Assembly (NCBI GenBank): GCA_005789375.1
Contig: SXXZ01000318.1
Coordinates: forward strand, 1 to 5,178
Length of the DNA stretch: 5,178 nt
Origin: Verrucomicrobiales bacterium
Lineage (GTDB): Bacteria > Verrucomicrobiota > Verrucomicrobiae > Limisphaerales > UBA9464
Reading direction: 5' to 3'
Both the position numbers and the translations under genes were made by a program. The notes beneath the pieces were generated by a model. The model saw only the letters and a list, made by a program, of their open reading frames with translations. It ran no database searches and was not told where the DNA came from. Below are positions 1 to 5,178 of the stretch, in pieces. How positions within the stretch are numbered: position 1 is the stretch's first letter; the number at the start of each line of letters is the position of its first letter.

Positions 1-1
1 C

Positions 2-520
2 CACCCGCTGCTGCTGTCCGCCCGACATCTGATCCGGCCGGTGGTGTCCCCGATCGGCCAAGCCCACCAACTCCAGGGACGTTTCGACTTGGCGACGCCG
101 CTCGGACTTGGACAGCGCCGTCAGCAAAAGAGGCAATTCGATATTCTCGAAGGCCGTGAGCACCGGGATGAGATTGAAGCTCTGAAAGACGAAACCCACG
201 TTCTGGTTGCGCCAGTCGGCCAATTCCGACTCGTTCAACCCGGCCACATTGACGCCCTGAACTTCCACGGTTCCGCGACTGGCGGTGTCGATGCCGGCCA
301 AGATGTGCAACAGGGTGGATTTGCCCGAACCCGACGGACCCATGAGCACCACGAACTCTCCGGGAGCGATGTCCATCGACACGCCATTGAGCGCGGTGAC
401 GTCAATGTCACCCTGCCGGTAGACCTTGAAGAGGTCGCGGATCTGGACGATGGGGGCAGCGGTCTCCGGCATGAGGTCAGGAAGTTGAATGATGGCACCT
501 GTACTTGGCGTTCTTTTCAT
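2..520 (-). CDS. ABC transporter ATP-binding protein, LolD/MacB type (partial, C-terminus off left edge)
   Basis: This is the nucleotide-binding subunit of an ABC transporter; 173 residues are visible from the ATG at 520. In order, it shows an N-terminal strand PIVQIRDLFKVY, the Walker A motif GPSGSGKST (residues 61-69), a Q-loop with FQSFNLIPVLTAFEN (Q113), and the signature MSGGQQQRV (from residue 166), where the window ends. The Walker B motif and H-loop are not visible. The string FNLIPxLTAxENxELPLLL is characteristic of the LolD/MacB/YbbA group, which powers lipoprotein release from the inner membrane, macrolide-type export or related mechanotransmission. Which of these applies cannot be told without the permease, which would usually lie downstream, beyond base 1. 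The start is uncertain. The ATG at 472 gives the usual family N-terminus, the ATG at 520 adds 16 residues, and the GTG at 538 has an AGGTGG just upstream. The carrier gene lies 117 bases upstream on the same strand, so co-transcription is possible. Confidence 0.93.
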   Translation of the reverse strand, partial: MKRTPSTGAIIQLPDLMPETAAPIVQIRDLFKVYRQGDIDVTALNGVSMDIAPGEFVVLMGPSGSGKSTLLHILAGIDTASRGTVEVQGVNVAGLNESELADWRNQNVGFVFQSFNLIPVLTAFENIELPLLLTALSKSERRRQVETSLELVGLADRGHHRPDQMSGGQQQRV

Positions 521-637
521 CCCATATCGGACACCCACAATCCACCTTTTGCTCCAACGAACAACGAGCTTTTAAGGACGAAGACTCACCCAGAACGACT
601 GCCCCCAACCGAATCGGCTCGGCTCAGGATTTGCGGT
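521..637 (-). other. Gap between Fe-S carrier and ABC ATPase genes
   Basis: This 117-base gap separates two minus-strand genes. I see no RNA gene, no clear terminator and no convincing sigma70 promoter. Read on the minus strand it has an AGGTGG element three bases before the in-frame GTG at 538, which could serve as a ribosome binding site for the ATPase. It also has a short palindrome CCGATTCGG (609-617), too small to be a convincing terminator. Confidence 0.4.
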
Positions 638-1027
638 TCAGGCACTGAAACTCTCGCCGCACGAACAACTGGTGGCCGCATTGGGGTTCTTCACTTTGAA
701 GCCGCCTTCTTGGAGCGCATCGGCATAATCCAATTCGCTGCCGGTCACGTACAAGGCGCTCTTCGGATCCACCACCACGCGAACGCCGGCGCTCTCGACG
801 AGGATGTCCCGATTCTGAGGCTTGTCCTGGAGGTCCATCTTGTACTGGAGGCCCGAACAACCACCACCGACCACAGAAACCCGAAGCACGCCCTGAGGAC
901 GCCCCTGCTTGGTCAGCAAACCCGACACCTTGCGACCCGCGTTCTCCGTCAACTTAATGAGCCGCTCGTCCCCCACCCGGAAGGACGGCTGCTGACTGGC
1001 GGCGGCTCCAATTTTTCCTGCAATCAT
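638..1027 (-). CDS. A-type iron-sulfur cluster carrier (IscA/ErpA/HesB family)
   Basis: This is a 129-residue cytosolic protein of the family that receives Fe-S clusters from the assembly scaffold and passes them to apo-enzymes. The three cluster-binding cysteines sit in the canonical motifs: C57 in GGGCSGLQY, and C121 and C123 in TSCSCGESF at the C-terminus. Other family signatures are VVVDPKSALYVTGSELDY (89-101 region) and GGFKVKNPNA (108-117). The family core begins at LIKLTENAG (residue 23), so the ATG at 1027 gives about 20 residues more than the usual ~107-residue protein. The in-frame GTG at 976 would give a near-standard length, but it has no clear ribosome binding site. No other Isc or Suf genes are visible, so this is an orphan carrier here, and IscA, ErpA and SufA cannot be separated from sequence alone. 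The open frame continues far upstream, antisense to the pseudopilin, but that part has no family similarity and is not taken as coding. Confidence 0.94.
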   Translation of the reverse strand: MIAGKIGAAASQQPSFRVGDERLIKLTENAGRKVSGLLTKQGRPQGVLRVSVVGGGCSGLQYKMDLQDKPQNRDILVESAGVRVVVDPKSALYVTGSELDYADALQEGGFKVKNPNAATSCSCGESFSA

Positions 1028-1195
1028 CGTTAGACCACTAATGTACGAACGGACCCCTTCTAAGTCAACGAACCCTCCGTGGTGAACGCGGTGTCTCAAA
1101 ACCCCTCTGCGTCGCCAAAACGTGACTCGCCGGGCGTCCACGCTTCCTTCACTTTCTGATAAGACTGCGCTCTTGAACCCCGATCGTCCCCTCCG
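1028..1195. other. Divergent intergenic region, Fe-S carrier / pseudopilin
   Basis: This 168-base region separates two diverging genes. It holds the carrier promoter candidate at 1040-1068. On the plus strand, toward the pseudopilin, I find only a GATAAG-like element near 1158-1163 without a good -35 partner, so no promoter is called. There is no purine-rich ribosome binding site before the pseudopilin ATG; the preceding bases are the pyrimidine-rich CGATCGTCCCCTCCG. Confidence 0.4.
1040..1068 (-). promoter_or_regulatory. Candidate sigma70-type promoter for the Fe-S carrier gene
   Basis: Read on the minus strand, TTGACT (1063-1068, five of six matches to TTGACA) is followed by exactly 17 bases and then TACATT (1040-1045, four of six matches to TATAAT). 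A transcript would begin near 1033, only about six bases before the ATG at 1027. The message would then be almost leaderless, or translation may start further in. No operator was recognised; in particular I see no clear IscR-type or Fur-type site. Confidence 0.4.
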
Positions 1196-2011
1196 ATGAC
1201 CTTCCGATCTCCCCCTCTTTCGAAATCCCATCGCGGATTCACCCTCATCGAATTGCTGGTGGTCATCGCCATCATCGCCATTTTGGCCGGCATGCTTTTG
1301 CCATCCCTGGCTAAAGCGAAGTCCAAGGCCACCGGCATCCAGTGCATGAACAACGGCCGTCAGCTCATGCTCGGCTGGAGACTCTACGTCGACGACCATC
1401 AGGAGCGACTGCCTCAATCTTATGGACCCAACGAGTGGGTGCACGGATCCCTCGATTTCAACAATTCCAACCGCAGCAACTGGGACGTGGATCAAGATCT
1501 CTCCAAGGGGCTGCTGTGGTCCTACGTGGGCAAATCAGCCCAGGTGTTCAAGTGCCCGGCCGACCTGAGCACCGTCACCGTCGCAGGTGCACGCAAATCC
1601 CGGGTTCGTAGCATGTCCATGAACGGGTGGATCGATTCCACCGATGTCTCCTCCTTCGGCGGCTCATTCCGGATTTACAAGAAATACTCCGATTTTAACG
1701 ATCCGGGTCCGTCGATGACTTGGGTATTCATGGACGAGCGGGAAGACAGCATGAACGACGGAGAAATGATCGTGGGCATGTTCGGTTATCCGAGCACCCC
1801 TTCGGCTTGGAAGATCGTGGATTACCCGGCCAGCTACCACAATCAGGCCGGCGGCTTGTCGTTCGCCGACGGTCATTCCGAGATCAAGCGCTGGAGAGAC
1901 AAACGCACCTTCCCTGCCCTGAAAAAGGGTCAGGAAATCTCGCTCAACGTGGCCTCCCCCAATAACCCGGACGTGCTGTGGCTCATGGAGCGCACCACCC
2001 GTCCGCTCTGA
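1196..2011 (+). CDS. Type II/IV-like pseudopilin with H-X9-DG domain
   Basis: This 271-residue protein is inserted in the inner membrane as a prepilin and cleaved by a prepilin peptidase. The N-terminus carries RGFTLIELLVVIAIIAIL. Cleavage would fall after G14, leaving F15 as +1 and E19 as the conserved +5 glutamate, followed by one hydrophobic helix (about 17-36). Next come the segments QCMNNGRQLMLGWRLY (49-64) and FKCPAD (118-123), which supply two cysteines (C50, C120), and then YHNQAGGLSFADGH, with H215 nine residues before D225-G226. This arrangement matches the 'prepilin-type processing-associated H-X9-DG' family, found in many copies in Planctomycetes and Verrucomicrobia. Its role is not firmly established; a surface or secretion-related pseudopilin is usual wording. 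It stands alone, with no secretin, ATPase or peptidase gene nearby. The ATG at 1196 is the only methionine before the signal, and no Shine-Dalgarno sequence precedes it. The region after about residue 245 is probably a free tail. Confidence 0.94.
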   Translation: MTFRSPPLSKSHRGFTLIELLVVIAIIAILAGMLLPSLAKAKSKATGIQCMNNGRQLMLGWRLYVDDHQERLPQSYGPNEWVHGSLDFNNSNRSNWDVDQDLSKGLLWSYVGKSAQVFKCPADLSTVTVAGARKSRVRSMSMNGWIDSTDVSSFGGSFRIYKKYSDFNDPGPSMTWVFMDEREDSMNDGEMIVGMFGYPSTPSAWKIVDYPASYHNQAGGLSFADGHSEIKRWRDKRTFPALKKGQEISLNVASPNNPDVLWLMERTTRPL

Positions 2012-2027
2012 CCGGCGTTCTTCGAGA

Positions 2028-2058
2028 CGGGCCCACTGGGTAATTTCCCTCGGGCCCG
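2028..2058. terminator. GC-rich hairpin between convergent genes (possible bidirectional terminator)
   Basis: The arms CGGGCCC (2028-2034) and GGGCCCG (2052-2058) pair over seven bases. Inside, after a small internal loop, GGG (2038-2040) pairs with CCC (2047-2049) around a TAATTT loop. It lies in the 73-base gap between the stop codons of two convergent genes, where a two-way terminator is expected. Neither side has a clear U-tract, so factor-independent termination is uncertain. A competing pairing of CCCGTC (1998-2003) with GACGGG (2026-2031) is possible. Confidence 0.4.
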
Positions 2059-2084
2059 CTCCGTCGGCACACGGGCCTTGAACT

Positions 2085-3482
2085 CTAGCCCTTGTACCCC
2101 AAGAGGTGTCGCTGCTTGATGAGGGTGGCTACCTCGTTGGGTACCATGGGTTCCCAACCCGGCTCATTGTTTTGCAGCATCTTAAGAACATTGCGGCTCA
2201 ACACGCTCATGTTGGCCTCGTTCACATCGCGTAGGCCTTGGATAAAGAAGTTCTCCATCAAGAACAGGTACAAGTGCCGCAAATGCGGAGCCACGCGCAA
2301 GTTGCCTGAAGTAATGATCGCCCCGCTCTCGGGATCCTTGAAGGGATAGACGAAAAGCTTGAGGTCGTTTTTGAACATCCGCCCGAAGCTTTCCAAAATG
2401 CCGCCGGCCAACTCGGAATAATACCGCTCCTCGAACAATTCCTTGAGCGTGGGAATACCCATGACGAAGCCGATGGGGTTCTTAGTGAAGCGGTGGAGGT
2501 AGGCCGCCAAGCGGTGAAACTCACCGTGGTTGGAGATCAACACCGGGTGACCCAGGGTGGTCAACATGTCTACGCGATCGAGGAAGTCTTGGTGATCAAT
2601 CCGGCCCTCGGCGCTGAGGTTCTTGAGGGTCATTTCCATCAAGACCACCAGGTTTTTGCCGTCCACATTGGGCTCCTGAATAAACTGAGCCTGGGCGTAG
2701 CGGAGCATGTCGACGGTGACATGGGTGACCGGCCGGAATGAGCCGCGCTCCACGAGGATGCTCTTTTTGTACAAGGCATCGGCCGGCTGGACGATGCGTC
2801 CGTCGGGCATGAACATCGCGGCGTTGGTCAGCCCCTTCTCCACCAACTGAAGGGCGAGCAGACGGTTGTCGACCGAGGCAAATTCCTTGCCGCGGAACTC
2901 GATCATGTCGACCTCGATGCGCTCGATGGAGAGGTTGTCGAGCAGGGCGTTGACGATGGCCTCGGGGTGCCAGTTCAAGTACATCGCCGCGTGGATGAGG
3001 TTCACGCCCAGAATGCCAATGGCCTCAGCCTGCTGGAGGCTGTCACGGTCCCACATCGCCACGTGCAACAAGATGTCACTGGGTTCGGAACCCGGATCGC
3101 TCTGGAAGCGAATGCCCATCCAACCGTGGGTCTCGTCCTTACGCTGGAAACTCTTGGCCGCCACGGTGGTGGCGAAAGCGAAGAACTTGGTGGTCGAGCC
3201 GCGCTGACCTTGGAGGCGTTCGACCAAGAGCGGGTACTCGTGATCGAGCATCGAGATCAAACGCTTGCTGCTCACATACCGATCGCTATGGCCATAAATC
3301 GCGTCACTCACCGTCATGTCGTACGCGGAAATGGTCTTGGCGATGGTGCCGCTGGCTCCGCCGACCCGGAAGAACCACCGGGCGACCTCCTGACCGGCAC
3401 CAATCTCGGCGAAGACGCCGTACTTGGTCGGATCGAGGTTGATCTGCAGTGCTTTCTGGTGGGTATCGAGGTGGTCGCTCAT
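2085..3482 (-). CDS. Conserved protein of unknown function (465 residues)
   Basis: I do not know a function for this protein. It looks like a member of a strongly conserved bacterial family, to judge by its motif-like blocks: YGVFAEIGAGQEVARWFF (21-38), ASGTIAKTISAYDM (43-56), HGWMGIRFQ (119-127), AIGILGVNLIHAA (154-166), VDNRLLALQLVEKGLTNAAMF (204-224), ILVERGSFRPVT (242-253), VVLMEMTL (279-286), GRIDHQDFLDRVD (293-305), IGFVMGIPTL (337-346) and GGILESFGRMFK (360-371). It has no signal peptide and no obvious membrane segment, so it is probably cytosolic. I cannot match any block to a known nucleotide-binding or metal-binding motif with confidence. The ATG at 3482 is chosen because the frame upstream crosses a simple repeat and loses family character; AAGGA lies directly against this ATG, too close to be a normal ribosome binding site. 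It stands alone, convergent with the pseudopilin and divergent from the glycosyltransferase. The coding call is firm, the function open. Confidence 0.88.
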   Translation of the reverse strand: MSDHLDTHQKALQINLDPTKYGVFAEIGAGQEVARWFFRVGGASGTIAKTISAYDMTVSDAIYGHSDRYVSSKRLISMLDHEYPLLVERLQGQRGSTTKFFAFATTVAAKSFQRKDETHGWMGIRFQSDPGSEPSDILLHVAMWDRDSLQQAEAIGILGVNLIHAAMYLNWHPEAIVNALLDNLSIERIEVDMIEFRGKEFASVDNRLLALQLVEKGLTNAAMFMPDGRIVQPADALYKKSILVERGSFRPVTHVTVDMLRYAQAQFIQEPNVDGKNLVVLMEMTLKNLSAEGRIDHQDFLDRVDMLTTLGHPVLISNHGEFHRLAAYLHRFTKNPIGFVMGIPTLKELFEERYYSELAGGILESFGRMFKNDLKLFVYPFKDPESGAIITSGNLRVAPHLRHLYLFLMENFFIQGLRDVNEANMSVLSRNVLKMLQNNEPGWEPMVPNEVATLIKQRHLLGYKG

Positions 3483-3666
3483 TCCTTGATTCGTATTGAA
3501 AACCGAAATTGGACGAGGCGCAACCTCGGGGCGACTCCGGAGTTTTCCCACTACCCGCTGCCCACCGCCTACTGCCCAACGGAACAATCAAGCTCAACCT
3601 TCAGCCCCTCTCTCCAGTCTTTCCGAGGTCTCAAGCTTCTGCTAACTCCCTAGACCTCCGATCGAC
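3483..3666. other. Divergent intergenic region, unknown-function gene / glycosyltransferase
   Basis: This 184-base gap lies between two diverging starts. Besides the heptamer repeat (3547-3581) it has a perfect small inverted repeat CGAGG-CGCAA-CCTCG (3514-3528) and the palindrome CTCCGGAG (3535-3542). A weak minus-strand promoter match, TTGCGC with a 17-base spacer and TTCAAT (3495-3500), would again start transcription only about six bases before the ATG at 3482. No promoter or Shine-Dalgarno sequence was recognised for the plus-strand glycosyltransferase; the bases before its ATG are ACCTCCGATCGAC. Confidence 0.4.
3547..3581. repeat. Degenerate heptanucleotide tandem repeat (5 units)
   Basis: Five consecutive 7-base units read CCCACTA, CCCGCTG, CCCACCG, CCTACTG and CCCAACG, consensus CCCACTG. 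Each unit differs from the consensus by one or two bases. The block is noncoding, between two divergent genes. Short tandem heptamers of this kind occur dispersed in some bacterial genomes, for example the cyanobacterial STRR repeats; whether this is part of a genome-wide family here cannot be seen from one copy. Confidence 0.5.
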
Positions 3667-4494
3667 ATGTCACGCCCCCCTGTCAGCATTGTGATTCGCA
3701 CCCTGAATGCCGCCGAAACCCTTCGGGATGTGCTGCTGGGGCTCCACCGCGGTGAATCCGACCAATTGATCGTTGTGGATTCCGGTTCAACGGATGGCAC
3801 GGTTCAACTGGCCCGAAGCCAAGGCGCGGAGATCCTCGTCATCGGTAAGGACGACTTCACTTATGGCCGGGCCCTCAACCGGGGCTTTTCGGCCGCCCGT
3901 CATGATTGGGTCTTGAGTCTGAGTGCTCACACCATTCCTGCGGATCGGTTGTTCTTGGAGTCTTACCGCCGAGCCATCGGGCGATTTCCGGAATCGGTGA
4001 CAGCCGCTGTCGGCCCCATCCTCGGCGAATTTGATGCGGCCCTGAGCGGCGGTATCACATTGTTTGAAGGTGACGACCTCCGCCGGGGTTTCGGATTTGG
4101 AGCCGGCAATCCGAACAGTCTCTACCGTCGCAGCACCTGGCAACGACGGCCCTTCGACGAAGAGATCGGCGGTGGTGAAGACCTCCAATGGTACTTCGAT
4201 GCCCTGAAGGCCGGAGAAACCATCGCCGCGGTGCATGCGGCCGGGGTTCACTACCGGAACCGCCGATCCATGAGAGCCTTTTATCAGAAAGGCCGCGTGG
4301 ACTACCGGGCGATGGCTCGCTTCATCGAACCACACCGTCCCAGCCTGCCCGGGATTTTCATCCGTGCCGCCAAACTAGCCCTGTATCTCCCCATCGGCCG
4401 CGTGGACTGGGCCGGAGCCAAGGGCAGCCTCGCCCATTGCATTGGTAATTATGTTGAGGCGCGTGCCCTGGCACGGCAGGCACGCCGACCCTAG
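3667..4494 (+). CDS. Family 2 glycosyltransferase (GT-A fold)
   Basis: This 275-residue protein transfers a sugar from a nucleotide-sugar donor, most likely in synthesis of a surface polysaccharide, LPS or other glycan; donor and acceptor are not predictable. It opens with PPVSIVIRTLNAAETL (4-19) and has the GT2 nucleotide-binding signature VVDSGSTDGT (36-45). FTYGRALNRGFSAAR (64-78) is followed by LSLSAHTIP (83-91). The place where classical GT2 enzymes have a DxD metal motif reads SAH, a feature I associate with a recognised GT2 subgroup rather than with inactivation. GGEDLQWYFDALKAG (169-183) supplies the E/D pair expected to include the catalytic base (E171, D172). The C-terminal part (about 225-262) is moderately hydrophobic and may associate with the membrane, but no clear transmembrane helix stands out. 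The ATG at 3667 leads directly into the fold, which supports this start. No glycan cluster is visible next to it. Confidence 0.93.
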   Translation: MSRPPVSIVIRTLNAAETLRDVLLGLHRGESDQLIVVDSGSTDGTVQLARSQGAEILVIGKDDFTYGRALNRGFSAARHDWVLSLSAHTIPADRLFLESYRRAIGRFPESVTAAVGPILGEFDAALSGGITLFEGDDLRRGFGFGAGNPNSLYRRSTWQRRPFDEEIGGGEDLQWYFDALKAGETIAAVHAAGVHYRNRRSMRAFYQKGRVDYRAMARFIEPHRPSLPGIFIRAAKLALYLPIGRVDWAGAKGSLAHCIGNYVEARALARQARRP

Positions 4495-4541
4495 CGGGCT
4501 TTACCCATTGCCCGCCCAAGGAGCCGATCTGAACCCGGCTC
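4494..4541 (+). terminator. Two tandem small hairpins after the glycosyltransferase (weak terminator candidate)
   Basis: The first hairpin pairs GCGGGC (4494-4499, starting on the last base of the stop codon) with GCCCGC (4510-4515) around a 10-base loop. The second pairs GAGCCG (4521-4526) with CGGCTC (4536-4541) around a 9-base loop. Neither is followed by a T-run, so they may only stabilise the 3' end. They occupy the first part of the 112-base gap before the SMP-30 family gene. Confidence 0.3.
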
Positions 4542-4606
4542 GGTCGATGCAGTTCTTCCGTGGGATTGCTTCAATTCGAATGAACGGTTACGACTGCGCT
4601 TTAACC

Positions 4607-5178
4607 ATGAGCCTGTTCCCTTTTCGGACCCTTGCGTCCTGCCTTGCAGCAACCCTAAACGGACAACACACCTCGCTAGAGGCCGCTCGCCCCGACCTCG
4701 CAGCCGCCGAACTCAAGCCGGCCCATCCCGCACCGAAGTACGCGACTACCGGCCGCGTAGAACGCCTGACGCCCGAGTTCGATTCCCTGGTAGCCCCGGG
4801 CTCGGAGATGGAACTCTTGGCCGAGGGCTTCGACTGGTCGGAGGGCCCGGTCTGGATTCGCAAGAACCGCGAACTCCTCTTCTCCGATGTGCCGGTCAAC
4901 AAAGTCTATCGCTGGGCTGAAAAGGACGGCTTGAGCGTGGCCCTGAATCCCAGCGGCTACTCCGGCCAGGCACTCAAGTTCCGCGAGCAAGGTTCCAATG
5001 GATTAACCTCCGACCGCGGTGAGCGACTCCTCCTCTGCCAGCACGGCAACCGGCAAATCGCCCGACTGGAAGCCGACGGGAGCTTCACCCCGCTGGCCGA
5101 GCACTATCAGGGACGCCGCTTCAATTCGCCGAACGACCTCTGCCTGGCCTCCAACGGAAACATCTATTTCACCGATCC
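4607..5178 (+). CDS. SMP-30/gluconolactonase family protein (partial, C-terminus off right edge)
   Basis: 190 complete codons are visible of a six-bladed beta-propeller hydrolase of the SMP-30/gluconolactonase/LRE-like family, which opens sugar lactones using a divalent metal. Family signatures in order are FDWSEGPVWI (76-85), with E79 matching the first metal-ligand glutamate; LLFSDVPVNKVYRW (91-104); SNGLTSDRGERLLLCQHGNRQ (about 132-152); and FNSPNDLC (172-179), with N176 at the substrate-loop asparagine; then GNIYFTDP at the window edge. The remaining metal ligands lie beyond the window. About 60 residues precede the usual core start. They include LASC (residues 9-12), which fits a lipobox, but the preceding stretch lacks positive charge and is short. 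An in-frame ATG at 4580 would lengthen it by nine residues. Export to the periplasm or as a lipoprotein is therefore possible but unproven. No Shine-Dalgarno sequence precedes either ATG. Proteins of this type often serve carbohydrate catabolism in this phylum. Confidence 0.93.
   Translation, partial: MSLFPFRTLASCLAATLNGQHTSLEAARPDLAAAELKPAHPAPKYATTGRVERLTPEFDSLVAPGSEMELLAEGFDWSEGPVWIRKNRELLFSDVPVNKVYRWAEKDGLSVALNPSGYSGQALKFREQGSNGLTSDRGERLLLCQHGNRQIARLEADGSFTPLAEHYQGRRFNSPNDLCLASNGNIYFTD

Noticed and set aside
41..1033. Long plus-strand open frame of 330 codons
   Set aside because: It lies antisense to both the ABC ATPase and the Fe-S carrier, whose motifs are unmistakable on the minus strand. 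Its translation crosses the gap between them and has no family character, so it is a codon-bias shadow.
1028..1495. Upstream extension of the Fe-S carrier frame to base 1495
   Set aside because: The extra 156 codons are antisense to the pseudopilin and include the intergenic region with the carrier promoter; nothing in them resembles the carrier family.
3547..3581. Heptamer block as a CRISPR array
   Set aside because: Units are 7 bases, contiguous and without spacers, so it is a simple tandem repeat.
3483..3587. 35-codon N-terminal extension of the unknown-function gene
   Set aside because: The stretch runs through the heptamer repeat and noncoding-looking sequence. The conserved blocks begin soon after the ATG at 3482.
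2967..3653. Plus-strand open frame of 228 codons
   Set aside because: It is opposite the conserved minus-strand gene; its tail HYPLPTAYCP is just the translated heptamer repeat.
3787..4335. Minus-strand open frame of 182 codons
   Set aside because: It is antisense to the GT2 gene, which carries clear family motifs on the plus strand.
4588..4990. Two minus-strand open frames of 104 codons
   Set aside because: They are antisense to the SMP-30 family gene, whose open plus-strand frame runs to the window edge and carries WSEGPVW and NSPNDL.

Overview
The window looks like chromosomal DNA of a verrucomicrobium, probably from the Pedosphaera/Limisphaerales side of the phylum. That is an inference. 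It rests mainly on the pseudopilin at 1196-2011, whose N-terminal prepilin signal, QCMNN...QL segment, FKCPAD motif and H-X9-DG motif form an architecture hugely expanded in Planctomycetes and Verrucomicrobia. GC-rich codon use and the scarcity of well-placed Shine-Dalgarno sequences fit. There is no tRNA, rRNA, CRISPR array, insertion sequence or phage gene. I recognise six protein-coding genes; the two at the window edges are incomplete.

Layout: (1) 2-520, minus: N-terminal part of a LolD/MacB-type ABC transporter ATPase that runs off the left edge. (2) 638-1027, minus: an A-type iron-sulfur carrier (IscA/ErpA family), upstream of the ATPase in the same direction. (3) 1196-2011, plus: an H-X9-DG pseudopilin, divergent from the carrier across a 168-base gap that holds a credible sigma70-type promoter for the carrier. 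(4) 2085-3482, minus: a 465-residue protein of a well-conserved family whose function I cannot name. It converges on the pseudopilin, with a long GC-rich hairpin between them. (5) 3667-4494, plus: a GT2 glycosyltransferase, divergent from gene 4 across a 184-base gap that carries a degenerate heptanucleotide repeat. (6) 4607-5178, plus: N-terminal part of an SMP-30/gluconolactonase family protein that runs off the right edge, preceded by two small hairpins.

The genes do not form an obvious pathway. They look like independent units: lipoprotein or macrolide-type export, Fe-S cluster delivery, a surface or secretion pseudopilin, an uncharacterised cytosolic protein, glycan synthesis and sugar-lactone hydrolysis. 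Strand switches occur between most of them.

I do not see a convincing new multi-gene system. The most worthwhile leads are the uncharacterised 465-residue family, the heptamer repeat in its upstream region, and the placement of the carrier's promoter almost on top of its start codon.
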